Below are positions 1-11,050 of a stretch of DNA of 64,000 bases, piece by piece. Position 1 is the stretch's first letter. Every line of letters starts with the position of its first letter. This DNA comes from Bostrychus sinensis (lineage: Eukaryota > Chordata > Actinopteri > Gobiiformes > Eleotridae). The stretch covers positions 38,315,488 through 38,379,487 of the forward strand of contig CM036243.1 in assembly GCA_020698575.1 (NCBI GenBank), in the 5' to 3' direction. The translations under genes and the position numbers were made by a program. The notes below the pieces were generated by a model. The model ran no database searches and was not told the DNA's origin. It saw only the letters and a program-made list of their open reading frames with translations.

Positions 1-70
1 AATCTCTGCATACTGCCGTGGAGTCCTTCAGCAAGACATTTCACCCGTGTCCTTGTGGTTCATTTGGTCG
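1..70 (+). repeat. SINE tail fragment
   Basis: The stretch contains a degenerate form of the fish SINE tail motif GTGTCCTTGGGCAAGACACTT (here gagtccttcagcaagacatt). The same motif occurs at about 36778-36810, 39500-39525, 49113-49137 and 61196-61222. Only the tail is present, cut by the window edge. Confidence 0.5.
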
Positions 71-306
71 TTGTTCCGCAAGTTTCCACATATTTTTGAT
101 CAGCTTGTGTTGTGTAATGCGCTCAAATTAAGAGGCGCAGGCGTCAGTGAGCACGTTTTGTTTTAACGCTGGGACCAAAACGCTCTGGGAAAGTCTTCAG
201 GCGTAAATACGGGAAATATTCAGTCAAGTTCAGAAAGAGTCCACTGGGAGCTGCTGGCGTGACCTTGTATCCTTCTTATATACTGTAAGTACAATCAGCC
301 GCTGAA

Positions 307-332
307 AACAACAACAACAACAACAACAACAA
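307..332 (+). repeat. (AAC)n microsatellite
   Basis: About nine uninterrupted AAC/CAA triplets. Confidence 0.9.
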
Positions 333-566
333 AGTCAAACTCCAGACACGAGAGCTGCAGGATCTCCGGCTGTAGACCGAAACTCATTTAAGTTAAAATA
401 TTATTAGAAATAAATAAATAAACAGGAAAATGACACACGAGGAGTCAGACAGCAGTGGTTTTAAGGACTGGGACTTCATATCTGCTTTGATTGGGTTGGA
501 CGTCTGCTGCTCTACTTATTCCTGTTAGGAGTCTATCCCAGGAACTATGGGCCTTAGGCTGGGAAA

Positions 567-1095
567 AGCCTGGACAGTGGCCAGATATTCCCATATTTTG
601 CTTTATTTCAGGCTTTTTTAAATAATTTTGGACACCTTTGCGTTAGTATTTCAGGTCTTATAACTTAAATTAATGTATATTTATGGAAAATCTCTTCTTT
701 TGGGGAGCTGTTACTTTGACTTAAACGTTTGGATCAGGTGTTGTTGCCCCCTGCTGGCAACGGTGAGGACTGGACATAGCATAAAATGGCTAATTAGCAT
801 GGCTATTAGCAAACTGAGGCTAACAGATAGATAAATGAGCTGACTTTAAATGATCAAAACGAGTCCGGTGATGCTGGGCTTTAGAAACGCGCAGGAGCAC
901 TTCCTGGTTTCACGTTTCTACGTAGAGCTGTGAGACCGAGCGTTTTCAGCTCTGGAGAAGGGCAGCACCTCAGCATACAGGATTACTCAAACAGAATACT
1001 ACTCCAGGTCTGTTTTTAAAGAGGAGACGACATTATAACAAGGTTAAAAGAGAGGAAAAGTCCATTTAGCAGAATACTGGAGCTTTAAGTCGACA
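567..1095 (+). repeat. Dispersed repeat family A, copy 1
   Basis: This roughly 0.4-0.5 kb sequence recurs at 18960-19423 (continuing at 20403-20470) and 29800-30185, with scraps near 49330-49420. Shared landmarks in order are CCCCCTGCTGGCAACGGTG, GGCTAACAGATA, GAGTCCGGTGA, AGGAGCACTTCCTGGTTTC, CTCAGCATACAG and TACTCCAGGTCTGTTT. No coding capacity and no clear terminal repeats were seen. The class is unknown; SINE-like or a non-autonomous DNA element are possible. Confidence 0.75.
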
Positions 1096-1499
1096 GATGT
1101 CTTTGGACAATGGAAAGATTTAGGTTTACGTGTATTTTAAAAGTGCCATTTTAGTCTAAGGCACTGCTGCACACAGCCAAGTGCTATCTTTAAAACCACT
1201 GCTGAGTTTTAAATAAATAAAACATAAATAGGAAGTCTACAGCGTTCATAGTCCAGCCCGTGCCTCACTCGCTCTCAGAATAAACTCATGTAAACATTAA
1301 AATCCTCACAGACAGAATCCTGAGACTAGAACACTTCAGGTCAGACAGAGCTGCGTGATCCCTTTTCCAAACAGTATTCACATTTTTAACTCCACTGTCA
1401 GGTCGTGGTTATCCAGATGGAGATGGCTGGGTTACTGGAATTGGTTTTTATACATTTTAAGGCCAAGTCTGCACAGGTATCTGAGTAAAAGGACTCTTA

Positions 1500-1830
1500 G
1501 ATCTCTGAGTTTTGGATGAACATGCTTCCAGTCAGGATCCAGGGCACACAGGACATGGTTTCGTTAGTAGACCACCTTTAACTCTCGGATCTAGGTTTAA
1601 CTTTGGTCCTGAAGAAGGATCTGTTTTGTTCAGTCGTATGGTAGACTTTATTTCTTCTCTGAATTCATCCTTCACTGTCTCTGAAGTTAAACCGGTCAGG
1701 AGCAGAGAACCAGATCTGAGTCAGGATCCTGGTCAGGACCGAGCTGGAGGATTAGCTTGTGCATGTTTTAGGCTGATGTTGGAAACTGAAAGGAAATCCT
1801 CCTCCAAATGTGTCACACCAGGACTGATTA
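1500..1830 (+). repeat. Dispersed repeat family C fragment
   Basis: Shares the phrase 'gatctgagtcaggatcctgg ... gaggattagctt ... tgttttaggctgatg' with 3400-3590 and 37150-37290. The 37 kb copy and the fragments at 27905-27970 and 47795-47905 run on into the common fish tail 'acagggagaacatgcaaact', suggesting 3' debris of a LINE or SINE family. A 171-codon open frame here is non-conserved and not a gene. Confidence 0.5.
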
Positions 1831-2085
1831 AACCAGACTATTATTTCACTAAACTCTCCTTTACTAAACCCAGTTTTAATGTAAAGTCCGCTCTCTTCTA
1901 TAGAAATGTACACACAAATATTTATTTGCTGGATAAGAAACACCACTGCCAAATCCAGACACAGAGGGTCGTGTGTATGGCTGAGCGATTTTTTCCCATA
2001 TTAGAGAATCACAACAAAAAGTTTTAAAAGAAGTTATCTGGCCTCAGTTTTTCAGAGTTGAAAACGTTTCACCTTCATCCAAGAG

Positions 2086-2621
2086 CAGGGGTCTGCAACC
2101 TATGGTTTTAGAGCCACATGCGGCTCTTTAGCCCTGCTCCTGCGGCTCTTTGGGCGTCTGACATCTGGTTATGAAAAGCCAGAATAGGAATACATAGACG
2201 ACTTTGAAACAACCTACATCTGCAGCCCCTTCTCTGTTTAAAATAAGACTTTATCCTTGTTTTCTAGAATATGACATGGACTTATTGCCACTGTTTGTAG
2301 CCTTTATTGGCTGCACAGTGCACACACAAACTCATCTGAACACACACAAGTTAATAAAACAGCTCCAAGAAATGTTACTGGATGTAACTCCAGTTCTCAG
2401 AGTGTGCTTGGCTCCTGTATTTCTGCTGGTTAGTGGCATATTAAAAGATAATCAGTGCAGTGAGTATTTAACACAGTTCTTTGTTAGTTTGCAATGATTA
2501 ATAACCATCCATACGCTATATTTTAGTTATAGGCTAAGCGGCTCGTGCATTGAAACTAGTTGCGGCTCTTTACAAATGTAAGTTTAATATTTTTTTGGAT
2601 CCAGAAGGTTGCAGACCCCTG
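2086..2621. mobile_element. Non-autonomous hAT-like element
   Basis: Terminal inverted repeats are caggggtctgcaacc at 2086-2100 and its complement ggttgcagacccctg ending at 2621. The interior has repeated 'gcggctcttt' motifs and no transposase. Flanks do not show a convincing 8-bp duplication, so the insertion is old or its flanks have changed. Confidence 0.75.
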
Positions 2622-2629
2622 ACAGGTTT

Positions 2630-2985
2630 TGTCTTGTGACATTTAAGACCTTTTTAAGACTTTTCAGTGCCACTTTGAGGGAAATTTAATGCCAGCGTCA
2701 TCAACAACAGGACAATAATCTGTATGAATTTTACACTGAGGAATTATCTGTGCTCTCTGAAACTCAGGGGTTTTATTTTAAAGTTAAAAAGAACTCCAGT
2801 GCTGCATTAAAAATCATGAATAAATGAATCATGCAATATTTCAATAACATTTCTTCAAAAAATATATTTTGTTATTGCAGTGACTCTACTTTTTTAATAT
2901 TTTGACCAATTTTAAGACCTAGATGAACACAATTTAATACCTACTCATAAAATTTAATACTTTTAAGGCCTTGATTTTGACCTGA
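2630..2985 (+). repeat. Dispersed repeat family B, copy 1
   Basis: AT-rich sequence that aligns by eye with 32385-32830. Shared phrases include 'aatctgta..aattttacac', 'ctctgaaact', 'tattttgttat' and 'cttttaaggcctt'. It adjoins the hAT element at 2086-2621. No coding capacity; class unknown. Confidence 0.6.
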
Positions 2986-3199
2986 TCAAATTGAACTGGT
3001 GAGAGCTGGGTTATCTGCTCCTAGGAAGGAGGAGTTTTAGACCTGAAACTAAATTCTATTGGTTCAGGAGACTACATAGACTATGAAAGAGCCTGAGTGG
3101 TTTTGGTTGGTTAGGAGTCCTTTGTCCTCAGCTGGAGTGAGTGGCAGAGTGGTTAACCCTCCCCAGCCTGGTCAGCTCCTTCAGATGTTAATGACCTGA

Positions 3200-3600
3200 G
3201 TGAAACTGGTTTGTTTTGTTTGGGTTTCAGGAGACTGGGCTAGGGTTATCTTTTTTGACAAAGATTGCTTCTTTGACTCCTCCCTCAGACCGTCCTTTCT
3301 CTCTGGATTATTAGGGAATATGAATGTTCCAGTAGGGAACTTTGTCCTCTGCATTTGACCCATCCTTTAACGCTGCTGGGACAACCTGGGCCTAGGAACC
3401 CATCTCCAGATCTTAGCCAGGATCCTGGTCAGGCGTAGCTATAGCTTGAGGATTAGCCTATAGCACATGTTTTAGGTTGATGGACAGAGTACGGAGCACC
3501 TGGAGCTAAAGTTCTGCCCATGTCTGTCACCATCTTGCTGTGAGGCGAGAGTGCTAACCCCTTTGCGCCGCTACATGGATTTGCTGTAAGACTTGTTCAT
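3200..3600 (+). repeat. Dispersed repeat family C, second fragment
   Basis: Contains the same 'gatcttagccaggatcctgg' phrase as 1715-1740 and ends in 'cttgctgtgaggcgagagtgctaacc', a common fish repeat tail also present at 43757-43790. No gene seen. Confidence 0.5.
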
Positions 3601-4429
3601 ATTGTTTAAAAAATACCCCAAGCTTATAATCAAGATATAACCTAAACCGAATCACAATTAAACATGAAATATTTGGCACAGCCCTAGTTACAAGTGTGCT
3701 TTTTGTGCCAGTCCCAAGCCTAGATATATGGAGGGGGTCTCCAGCGTAAAACCTATGCCGAGAGACTGACCCCAGAAGAGAAAAAGCGCAAAGGAAAGAA
3801 GTCTAATTTTAATTATTTTATCCTTTTTTTTTAAATACCTGTGCAGACTCGGCCTTGTTGTAAATGGAGGTCATTGTACATCAAGCAACACAGACACACA
3901 GCAAAAAAATTTAAATAAACACACTAAACTCAAAATAAAAAGAGTCCGTTTTTCGGGCAGACCGTCCCAAAGAAAAGCGCTGCTCTTCTGCGTCCGCCAC
4001 TTCATCAGATCAGGCTCACTAAAGTCTGCGGAGATATCCCACTTCTCCTTTACACTGAATTATTTAAGGTAGTCCAGGTGAGAGAAGACGCTTCCTTCTG
4101 CCGTCACTGGTCCGTAAAAGGAAGCATTCGTGGGGGAATATTTTTTTTTAGGGAAAAAAAAAACACTCCGAAATGAAACAAGAAAGTGCTGCAGATTTTA
4201 GTCCACGTAACCATGCAGCAAAAGTCTCAGGTTTAATCCAACTTAATAAGAAAAACGAACGGGGGAAAGGAGAAGTGCATAAGCAAGGCGTCTAAGACTA
4301 CAGAGAGTTGGCCATTGTTCGATGACGTTTGGTTGAAAAAAGACAAAATGTGCTGGTAAAAAAAACAAAAACAAAAAAACACCAAAAGGAACTGTGATAG
4401 ATTTTTAAAGGAGCTGCTTCACCAAGTGT

Positions 4430-5222
4430 TACGGTACGGTTTGGCACAGTTTAAAGGGGAACTTTACAGGATATTCTTCATCTTTCCATCATAACAACAG
4501 CATACGTTTTTGTCTTTTCTCGATTCAAGATTGTGCTGTTTCTCTGACATTTTCGAGACACTTTTACGTTGACATTTTATCAGCAGACATTCATCCAGTG
4601 TTTTAGACCGACCAAAGGGAGCTAGAGGTCCAGAGGATGTATAAAGGTCTTGTTTTTTCTATAAATACGATAGCTATTACAACAAAATTTTAAGTGATTC
4701 AACAGATTTCCTCAAATGAAAAAGAAAAAAATGGCGTACTTTCCCTTTAAGACACGTTTAAAATGTTTTGAAAAGGTTGTAGTTACTATTATTTACATAG
4801 CTACTGACCGGGGAACTCAAGGTCTTGTTTTTTTTATTTATATCATAGCTATCACAATAAACTGTGAAGTGATTTCCCTTTAAGACACATTTAAAATGTT
4901 TTAGTTGAATGGTTGGGCATTATTTACATAGATAATGATGTTAATTCGAGACTGACCAGGAAGCTCAAAGTCCAGATGACATATTAAGATCTTGTTTTTT
5001 ATATATCTGATAGCTATCGCAATAAAATGTTAAGTGATTCAACCGTTTTCCTGGGAAAAAATAAAAAATAGCCTACTTTCCCTTTAAGACATGTTTAAAA
5101 TGTTTTGAAAAGGTTGTAGTTGTTATAATTTACACAGCTAATGGCGCTAACTCCACTCCCAAAATAAAATCAAAAGCCATTTCAGATATTATCAGATGTC
5201 AAACCAAGCCGTACCATAATAT
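4430..5222. mobile_element. MITE with three internal tandem units
   Basis: The ends are imperfect inverted repeats: ttacggtacggtttggca at the left, and a right end whose complement is attatggtacggcttggttt. Inside are three diverged tandem units of roughly 160-190 bp (about 4647, 4830 and 4990), each with a version of 'tttccctttaagacacgttt' and 'ctataaatacgatagctatt'. There is no coding region. It lies in the 3' flank of tmem63b and could be transcribed if the 3' UTR is long. Confidence 0.6.
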
Positions 5223-5347
5223 TTGGTGTAAATGAGCCCTGAAAAAAAAAAAATCCACTGTTGCTCTTTTTTGACGTTTTTGTTTTTGTTTTTGTCCAGC
5301 ACAGATAAAGTCCAGTCCAGGCACGAGGTTCAAACCCGGAGAAAACA

Positions 5348-5383
5348 CAGAAGAAGAAGAAGAAGAAGAAGAAGAAGAAGAAG
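5348..5383 (+). repeat. (AGA)n microsatellite
   Basis: Near-perfect GAA/AGA triplet run. It encodes poly-Arg in one frame, which explains a spurious small open frame here. Confidence 0.9.
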
Positions 5384-5555
5384 AGTTTGGCTTGGTTCGT
5401 GTTTATGTACAGAGACGATGGCGACCCAGCCGCCAGGTCAAAGGTCAGAGGTCAAGGGTCAAGTCTAATATACGAGCAGGGAAAAAGGGCGGGGCCAAAC
5501 CATGAGAGTGGAGGACTGGCGAGGAGGCCCACTTTCATAAGGAGTCTATTACTTT

Positions 5556-5561
5556 TTTATT
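5556..5561 (-). terminator. tmem63b: Candidate poly(A) signal of tmem63b
   Basis: On the minus strand this reads AATAAA, 346 nt beyond the TGA at 5907. It is the first AATAAA recognised downstream of the stop. Other TTTATT (minus-strand AATAAA) sites exist further down, for example near 4837, so the true end is not fixed by sequence alone. Confidence 0.35.
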
Positions 5562-5906
5562 ATCTAGAGTTTTTTGGGAAGAAGCTGCCTCTCGTCCTCT
5601 TTGTTCAGGCTTCTGTCTGAGGGGTGGGGTGGGAACAGTCCCTGTGCAGGACGGGATGGGTCCAAGGAAGTATTCGTTTGATCAGCAGATCTCCACAAAG
5701 GCTGTTAGGATCCAACTCCTCAGAGGAAGAGTTGTGTCGGTGACGAAATGGTTTTATGTTGAAAATGGACCTCCTTGTGTTCACTGTGAGTTTAAAGTTT
5801 TGTTGCATTAAAGTTGACTTGTGGAGTCTTTTAGGCCCACCCCCTCGAGCTCCACCCAGACGCCCCACCCCCCGACAGTAGCCCCACTCTCGAGGCCCCG
5901 CCCCTG

Positions 5907-6116
5907 TCAGTGGCGGACCTCGTTGGCGATCAGGCTGTCCTCTCCCGATTGGAAGTCGGCCTCGTTGATGCTGTTGATGCTGTTGTTGGTGTTGATGATG
6001 TCGTCGTCCTGCGAGGACCCCCGGTCGTCCTCGCCGCTGCCTGAGCCCGGCTCCTCGGAGTTCGGGTCCTGAAGAACCTGCGCGATGTAGGACTGCTGCT
6101 GCTGCGCCTGCTGCGG
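5907..6116 (-). CDS. tmem63b: tmem63b coding exon 21 (last), C-terminal tail
   Basis: Residues 761-829 and the TGA at 5909-5907. The acceptor is TTTCCAG at 6117. It opens with a Gln-rich run, then YIAQVLQD, an acidic Ser/Gly/Asp segment, an Asn/Ile/Ser repeat and the conserved ending DFQSGEDSLIANE. The tail is cytosolic. It is the least conserved part of the protein, but both end motifs fit TMEM63B. Confidence 0.93.
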   Translation of the reverse strand, partial: PQQAQQQQSYIAQVLQDPNSEEPGSGSGEDDRGSSQDDDIINTNNSINSINEADFQSGEDSLIANEVRH

Positions 6117-9100
6117 CTGGAAATGGAGAGGAAATGGTTAAAGAGGGAAATCTGAGAGTCACGGAGCTGTTCATATGTGGTTCAAACAAGAGACTTTCTG
6201 TCGTCCGGGTCGGTGTCACCGGGGCAGAGCCTTTGGGAGATCGGTGACTGCAATGGGCCAGCTTTTTATGCAAATAGAACAGAAGTCCTGGAGGTTATTC
6301 ACTCAGGCTAGCAGCACTGTACATTTGTATGGGAAAGCACTGTCTGTGTGGCACTTTTAAAGAGAAAGATGTTTCAAGACTCAAAGTTTCTATTATCTAT
6401 GGATTTAACTCAAACTTAAATACCCAAAAATGCACAATAGTGGCTACGTGAATGATGTGACCATCTGTATTCTGGACCTCTCTCTGTGCTCCAGGACACA
6501 ACTCTGAAGCCAGGTCTGAGTCAGCCGTGCTCAGCTTGAACGGGCAGTGGAGCCACTGGCCCCAGGACAAAGCAGAAGGGACCAGCGCCGTGTGATGTGG
6601 ACGTTTGCCTCTGTCGCCCAAATCTTGGACATAGAATCTGGAGACTTAGGCCCTGTCCCAATACCCGCACTACACACTTTGTTGAAGTGCGCATTTTCTG
6701 AAAGTGCCTGAAGTGCATGAGTGTACAGGGGTGCAGGGGGGTAAAAAGGAGAACTGGAACAGTTCACACTCGTGTTATGAAAGTCATCACAAGGTGAAAA
6801 CATTTAACAGAGTAAACAGAATAGGATTTTTCTTTAACAGTATTTATCAGAAATATTGTTTATACTGGAAAACCAAATGTTTTGTTTCAGAATGTGTCTT
6901 TCAGCCAAAATAGACACCAGACACGCCATAAAAGGGGGATGCACGCTGCTAAAAGCTAGGACTAATATACAGAAAAGAACAGCGTTGTACTGTGCCATGC
7001 AACTGTGGAATTCAATGCCTAAAGATATTATTTATAAGGAAAGTAAAATTGTTTTTAAGAGATTGCTAAAACAGTACTTTATGAAATGTGAGATGTTGTA
7101 AAATCCCTTAGATGGTGATGTGATTAATGAGCGATGCACAAGGGATGAGGTAACAGTATAGGACATAAATTAATATTGTACAGAATTTTTATCTTGCTTT
7201 ATCTTTTTTTTCTACACGTATGATCTGCTGTTCAAATGTTTTTTTTCTTTTTTATTGCCAAGAATCATTTGGTCAAGATATCTTGTTGATGTAAATGTTC
7301 TGTGTGGACCACTGTGGATCCAATAAATAAAAAAATAAAATAAAAAATAAAAAACTCAGGGCTGCAGGGTGTGGGGCTGTTTCCTTGTTGAGTGTCCAGG
7401 AGCCAGAAGATTGTGTTGAGTTTCTGAGTGGCTCCTGGTCACCGCTGCGGCCTCAGAGCGGACTCTCACCTGGGACTTGGTGCTGGGAGAAGACGAGGGT
7501 CGAACCGGTCGTCCGTTCTCCACCGTTTCCAGGTCGTTGTCTTTAGTGTCGATCTGAAACACACAACACACACACACACACAGTTACAGTGTGATCAAAT
7601 CCTCAGCCTCTGATTGGTCCAGCAGTACTGATATTCGCGTACCTTGTAGTTGTGGGCGCTGAGGTACTTGAAGTGTCCGAAGCAGACGTGGGACAGACAG
7701 ACCACGATGGTGACGATCAGAACCACCAGAGTGAACATGGAGGTCGGCGTCTCGAAACCTGTCAACGTTAGCATCCGTTAGCATCCGTTAGCATCTGTTA
7801 GCATCTGTTAGCACTGGTCAGATTCATACCACATAATATATTCATTCAGAAGTTGATTCTAACAAGTGAATATGCAGGATGATGTGGTTAAAATTGCATT
7901 TGTTGGATTATTATTATTATTTATTTATTTATTTGCGCAGTAAAAACAACAGCAAGTAATGAAACCGTGCAGAAAAATGCCAAAAAACCCTCAAGGGGCT
8001 TAAAAAGTGGCAATCTCCGAAGGACAACATGTTCTAAAAATATTTCAAGGTAAAACAGTCTACATGTACAATAATCTACAGTTATTTCATTGTCTCAATC
8101 ATAGAAATATATAAAAAACTACCTGTACAAAAGTATTTTACTGTATATAATCTACTACTATCTATAATATGTTCAGATCAAAGAGCTCTACCATATGGAA
8201 ACTTTGATTTCTTCAAGAGTAGAAGTTTAAGTGCATGTTTAAACCGTTTTAAAGAAAGATCTAGAAAAGATGCAGGAAGGCTGTTGCATATGACGAGAGC
8301 AAGGAATCCTGAGGAGATTATTACTACGAGTTGGATACATGTGAAATTCATTATTATTATTATTTTTTTTATTTATTTCGAGCGTGAGAGAAAGAAAAGA
8401 AAGGAAAAAATAAAAAATAAATATATACAAATGAAAAAATATATGCATGATCTACATATTATACATAAATAAAGAAAATGATGCACATTTACATATAATT
8501 TTACAGTGTTATGCTCGAAAGGGAGTGGGAGGAAGCTAAACTTATTAAATCCCACCCCTAAAGTCCTTTCCTAGATGACTTCCTTTTTATCACAGAATAA
8601 TAATAATATTCATACAATTACATATGTTTTTTTTTTACATATACATACACACACACATAGACAATCCATACATATATCAGTACGCATTTATACACACATA
8701 TATAACAATTATGAAACTATTGAAAGAAAATATATCAAGAAAACGACGCCAAAGTAGCCTTTTTATAGAACTATGAACAAATAGAGCAGTTTGAAGCTGA
8801 TTATCTTGGTAAACACTGAGAACAGCAGCCTGGAGAAATAAAGGCTGGGACGAGTGTATGGAGGCCCGTGAGGGCCACGCGAAGGAAGGAATAATAATAA
8901 TTTTATTAAAATAGTTTTTAAAAGAGCACTTAATAAATGGATTACCAAATAGTTTTATTAAAAGTGTTTAAAAGAGCATTTAATAATTGGATTACTAAAT
9001 GCTTTTATTAAAAGAGTTTTTAAAAGAGCCTTTAATAAACGAATTACTAAATGGTTTTATTAAATGAGTTTTTAAAAGAGGACTTAATAAATGGATTACT

Positions 9101-10712
9101 AAATGGTTTTAATAAAAGAAGGATTAATAGCGTTATTTTATTCATTAATCCATTTAGGAAACTGATTTCTAAATGTATTTAAAAAACCTTTTTGGAAAAG
9201 CATTTGCAAAACGTATTAGCTTCTCCTTTTAGCTTTTCCTGTGGCGTTCCTGGTCCTCCTGGCTGAAGTTAAATAAAAGAAAAAGAAAAGCGATGTAACG
9301 AGCTCTGTGATTGGTCAGAGCTACTCAGCGCTCTGATTGGCCAGACAATTTGTTCATCATCCTTAGCCGGCCCGGTGACAATAGTGGTTATGCGCTAACT
9401 ACTTCTGCATTCGGCTAAACGGAATGATCCACTTCCGGTCACAGCTTGTAAGCTAAGCAGCCAGGACAAGGGCAGCTTAAAAAAACATATTTATGTTGTA
9501 CACATCGCAAAATAAAATCACCAAACTAACACTGCAATGGACTAACACAGTTTTATCCTTCAAACAAGCATAATAGCATAATAGCAACCTTTGTGTTTAT
9601 CAAGTGCCGTGTTTTTCCAAGTTTACCCACAACTGATTAGCACGTCAGTGAACAGCATGCGGTAATAGAACGATCTATTGTATGAACAAAAAAAGCTACT
9701 AATGAAAACCAAAATCAAACCAAGAACAAGGCTAATTGTTTATAGATTTAAGTATGTGCAGCAGAAAAATATCTAGCTACAGTTAGTGTTGTTTGTTAAC
9801 CCTTCCCAGAAACATTAAAGTGTATATTCTGCATTTTGTTGTGCTTTCTCTCGCGTTAGTAGCGTTGGCCCCTCATCAAAAACAGACCTGGAATTGTGTT
9901 TTGTTTCATTTGCGCCTGTTTGAGTAATCCTCCCTTCTCTGGCACTGAGTTTCTGAGGCTCCACAAAGCCCCGCCCACTCCAGGAAGCACTGACCAATCA
10001 ACAACAAGCCCTTTACATCCAGTCTGCTCTTTTTCCATTTATCCAAAAAACAGTGTACAGCTCTGTTTCCACTGATTCCTCACAGACATTTTTACTTTTG
10101 GAGGAAAATGACATCAGACGAAAAGTTTAAGGAAGTAAAAAGCTATTTTTCTCTGTTTCTGTTCAGCTGTTTCTTTATGGCACCAAAGAGTACTTATTAA
10201 AAATGTTTTCTTTTAGCGACATAATGTTTTTAAAGGCTGTTCTAGAGAAGACCAAGACTGGGTTAAAATACAGATGTGCTCGGGTTCTGTATGTAAAGGG
10301 TTTTTGTTGACTTGTGTCTTTGTTTGTTTGTTTGTTTGTTTGTTTGTTTGTTTGTTTGTTTACCTGTGCGCACGGTGGAGAAGAAGAGCAGCCAGAACAG
10401 ACAGAGGATGGGGGCGGCCACCACCTGCGTCACGGCCCCGGAGTGGATCTTCTTGTCCAGTTTGGAGGGCAGGTAGGCGTAGTACATGTTGTACCTGTCC
10501 ACCAGGTGTTTGAGCAGCATGTACATCAGGCCTGGGACAGAGAGGAGGGGAGGAGTTTACTTCTCCTGTGGGCCGGTCCCGTCAGAGGTCTCCTTCTAAC
10601 CCTGTCCTCTTTCACTGCAGCCATAAATCTTCCTATAGGGCCAGTGCTTCCCAAACCTTTTTTTATCAGTCCTGGGCTTTTTTGTCATATCATGAGTACC
10701 CCTCTCACTCAC

Positions 10713-10745
<33 letters not shown>

Positions 10746-10996
10746 TAAAAAACGTGTATTTTTAGTAATTTTATACTTCTTTATAAATTATTGTAAATAC
10801 TAATTCTCCTTTTGAAAATTCAATTCAAGACAAAATACATTTTTAAATACAGTAATACACATTTAGCAATATAAACCTCTATTACAGTGGTTCCCAAAGT
10901 GGGGTCCGGGGCCCCCTGGGGGTCCGCAAAGGTACTACAGGGGGGCCCCCAGAGGCTGTCTATATTTCAATTTCAATTTGAATTTATTTTATTTTA

Positions 10997-11050
<54 letters not shown>

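Noticed and set aside
5605..6273. 222-codon minus-strand frame over the last exon
   Set aside because: Shifted relative to the true tmem63b frame. It runs through the acceptor and 3' UTR.
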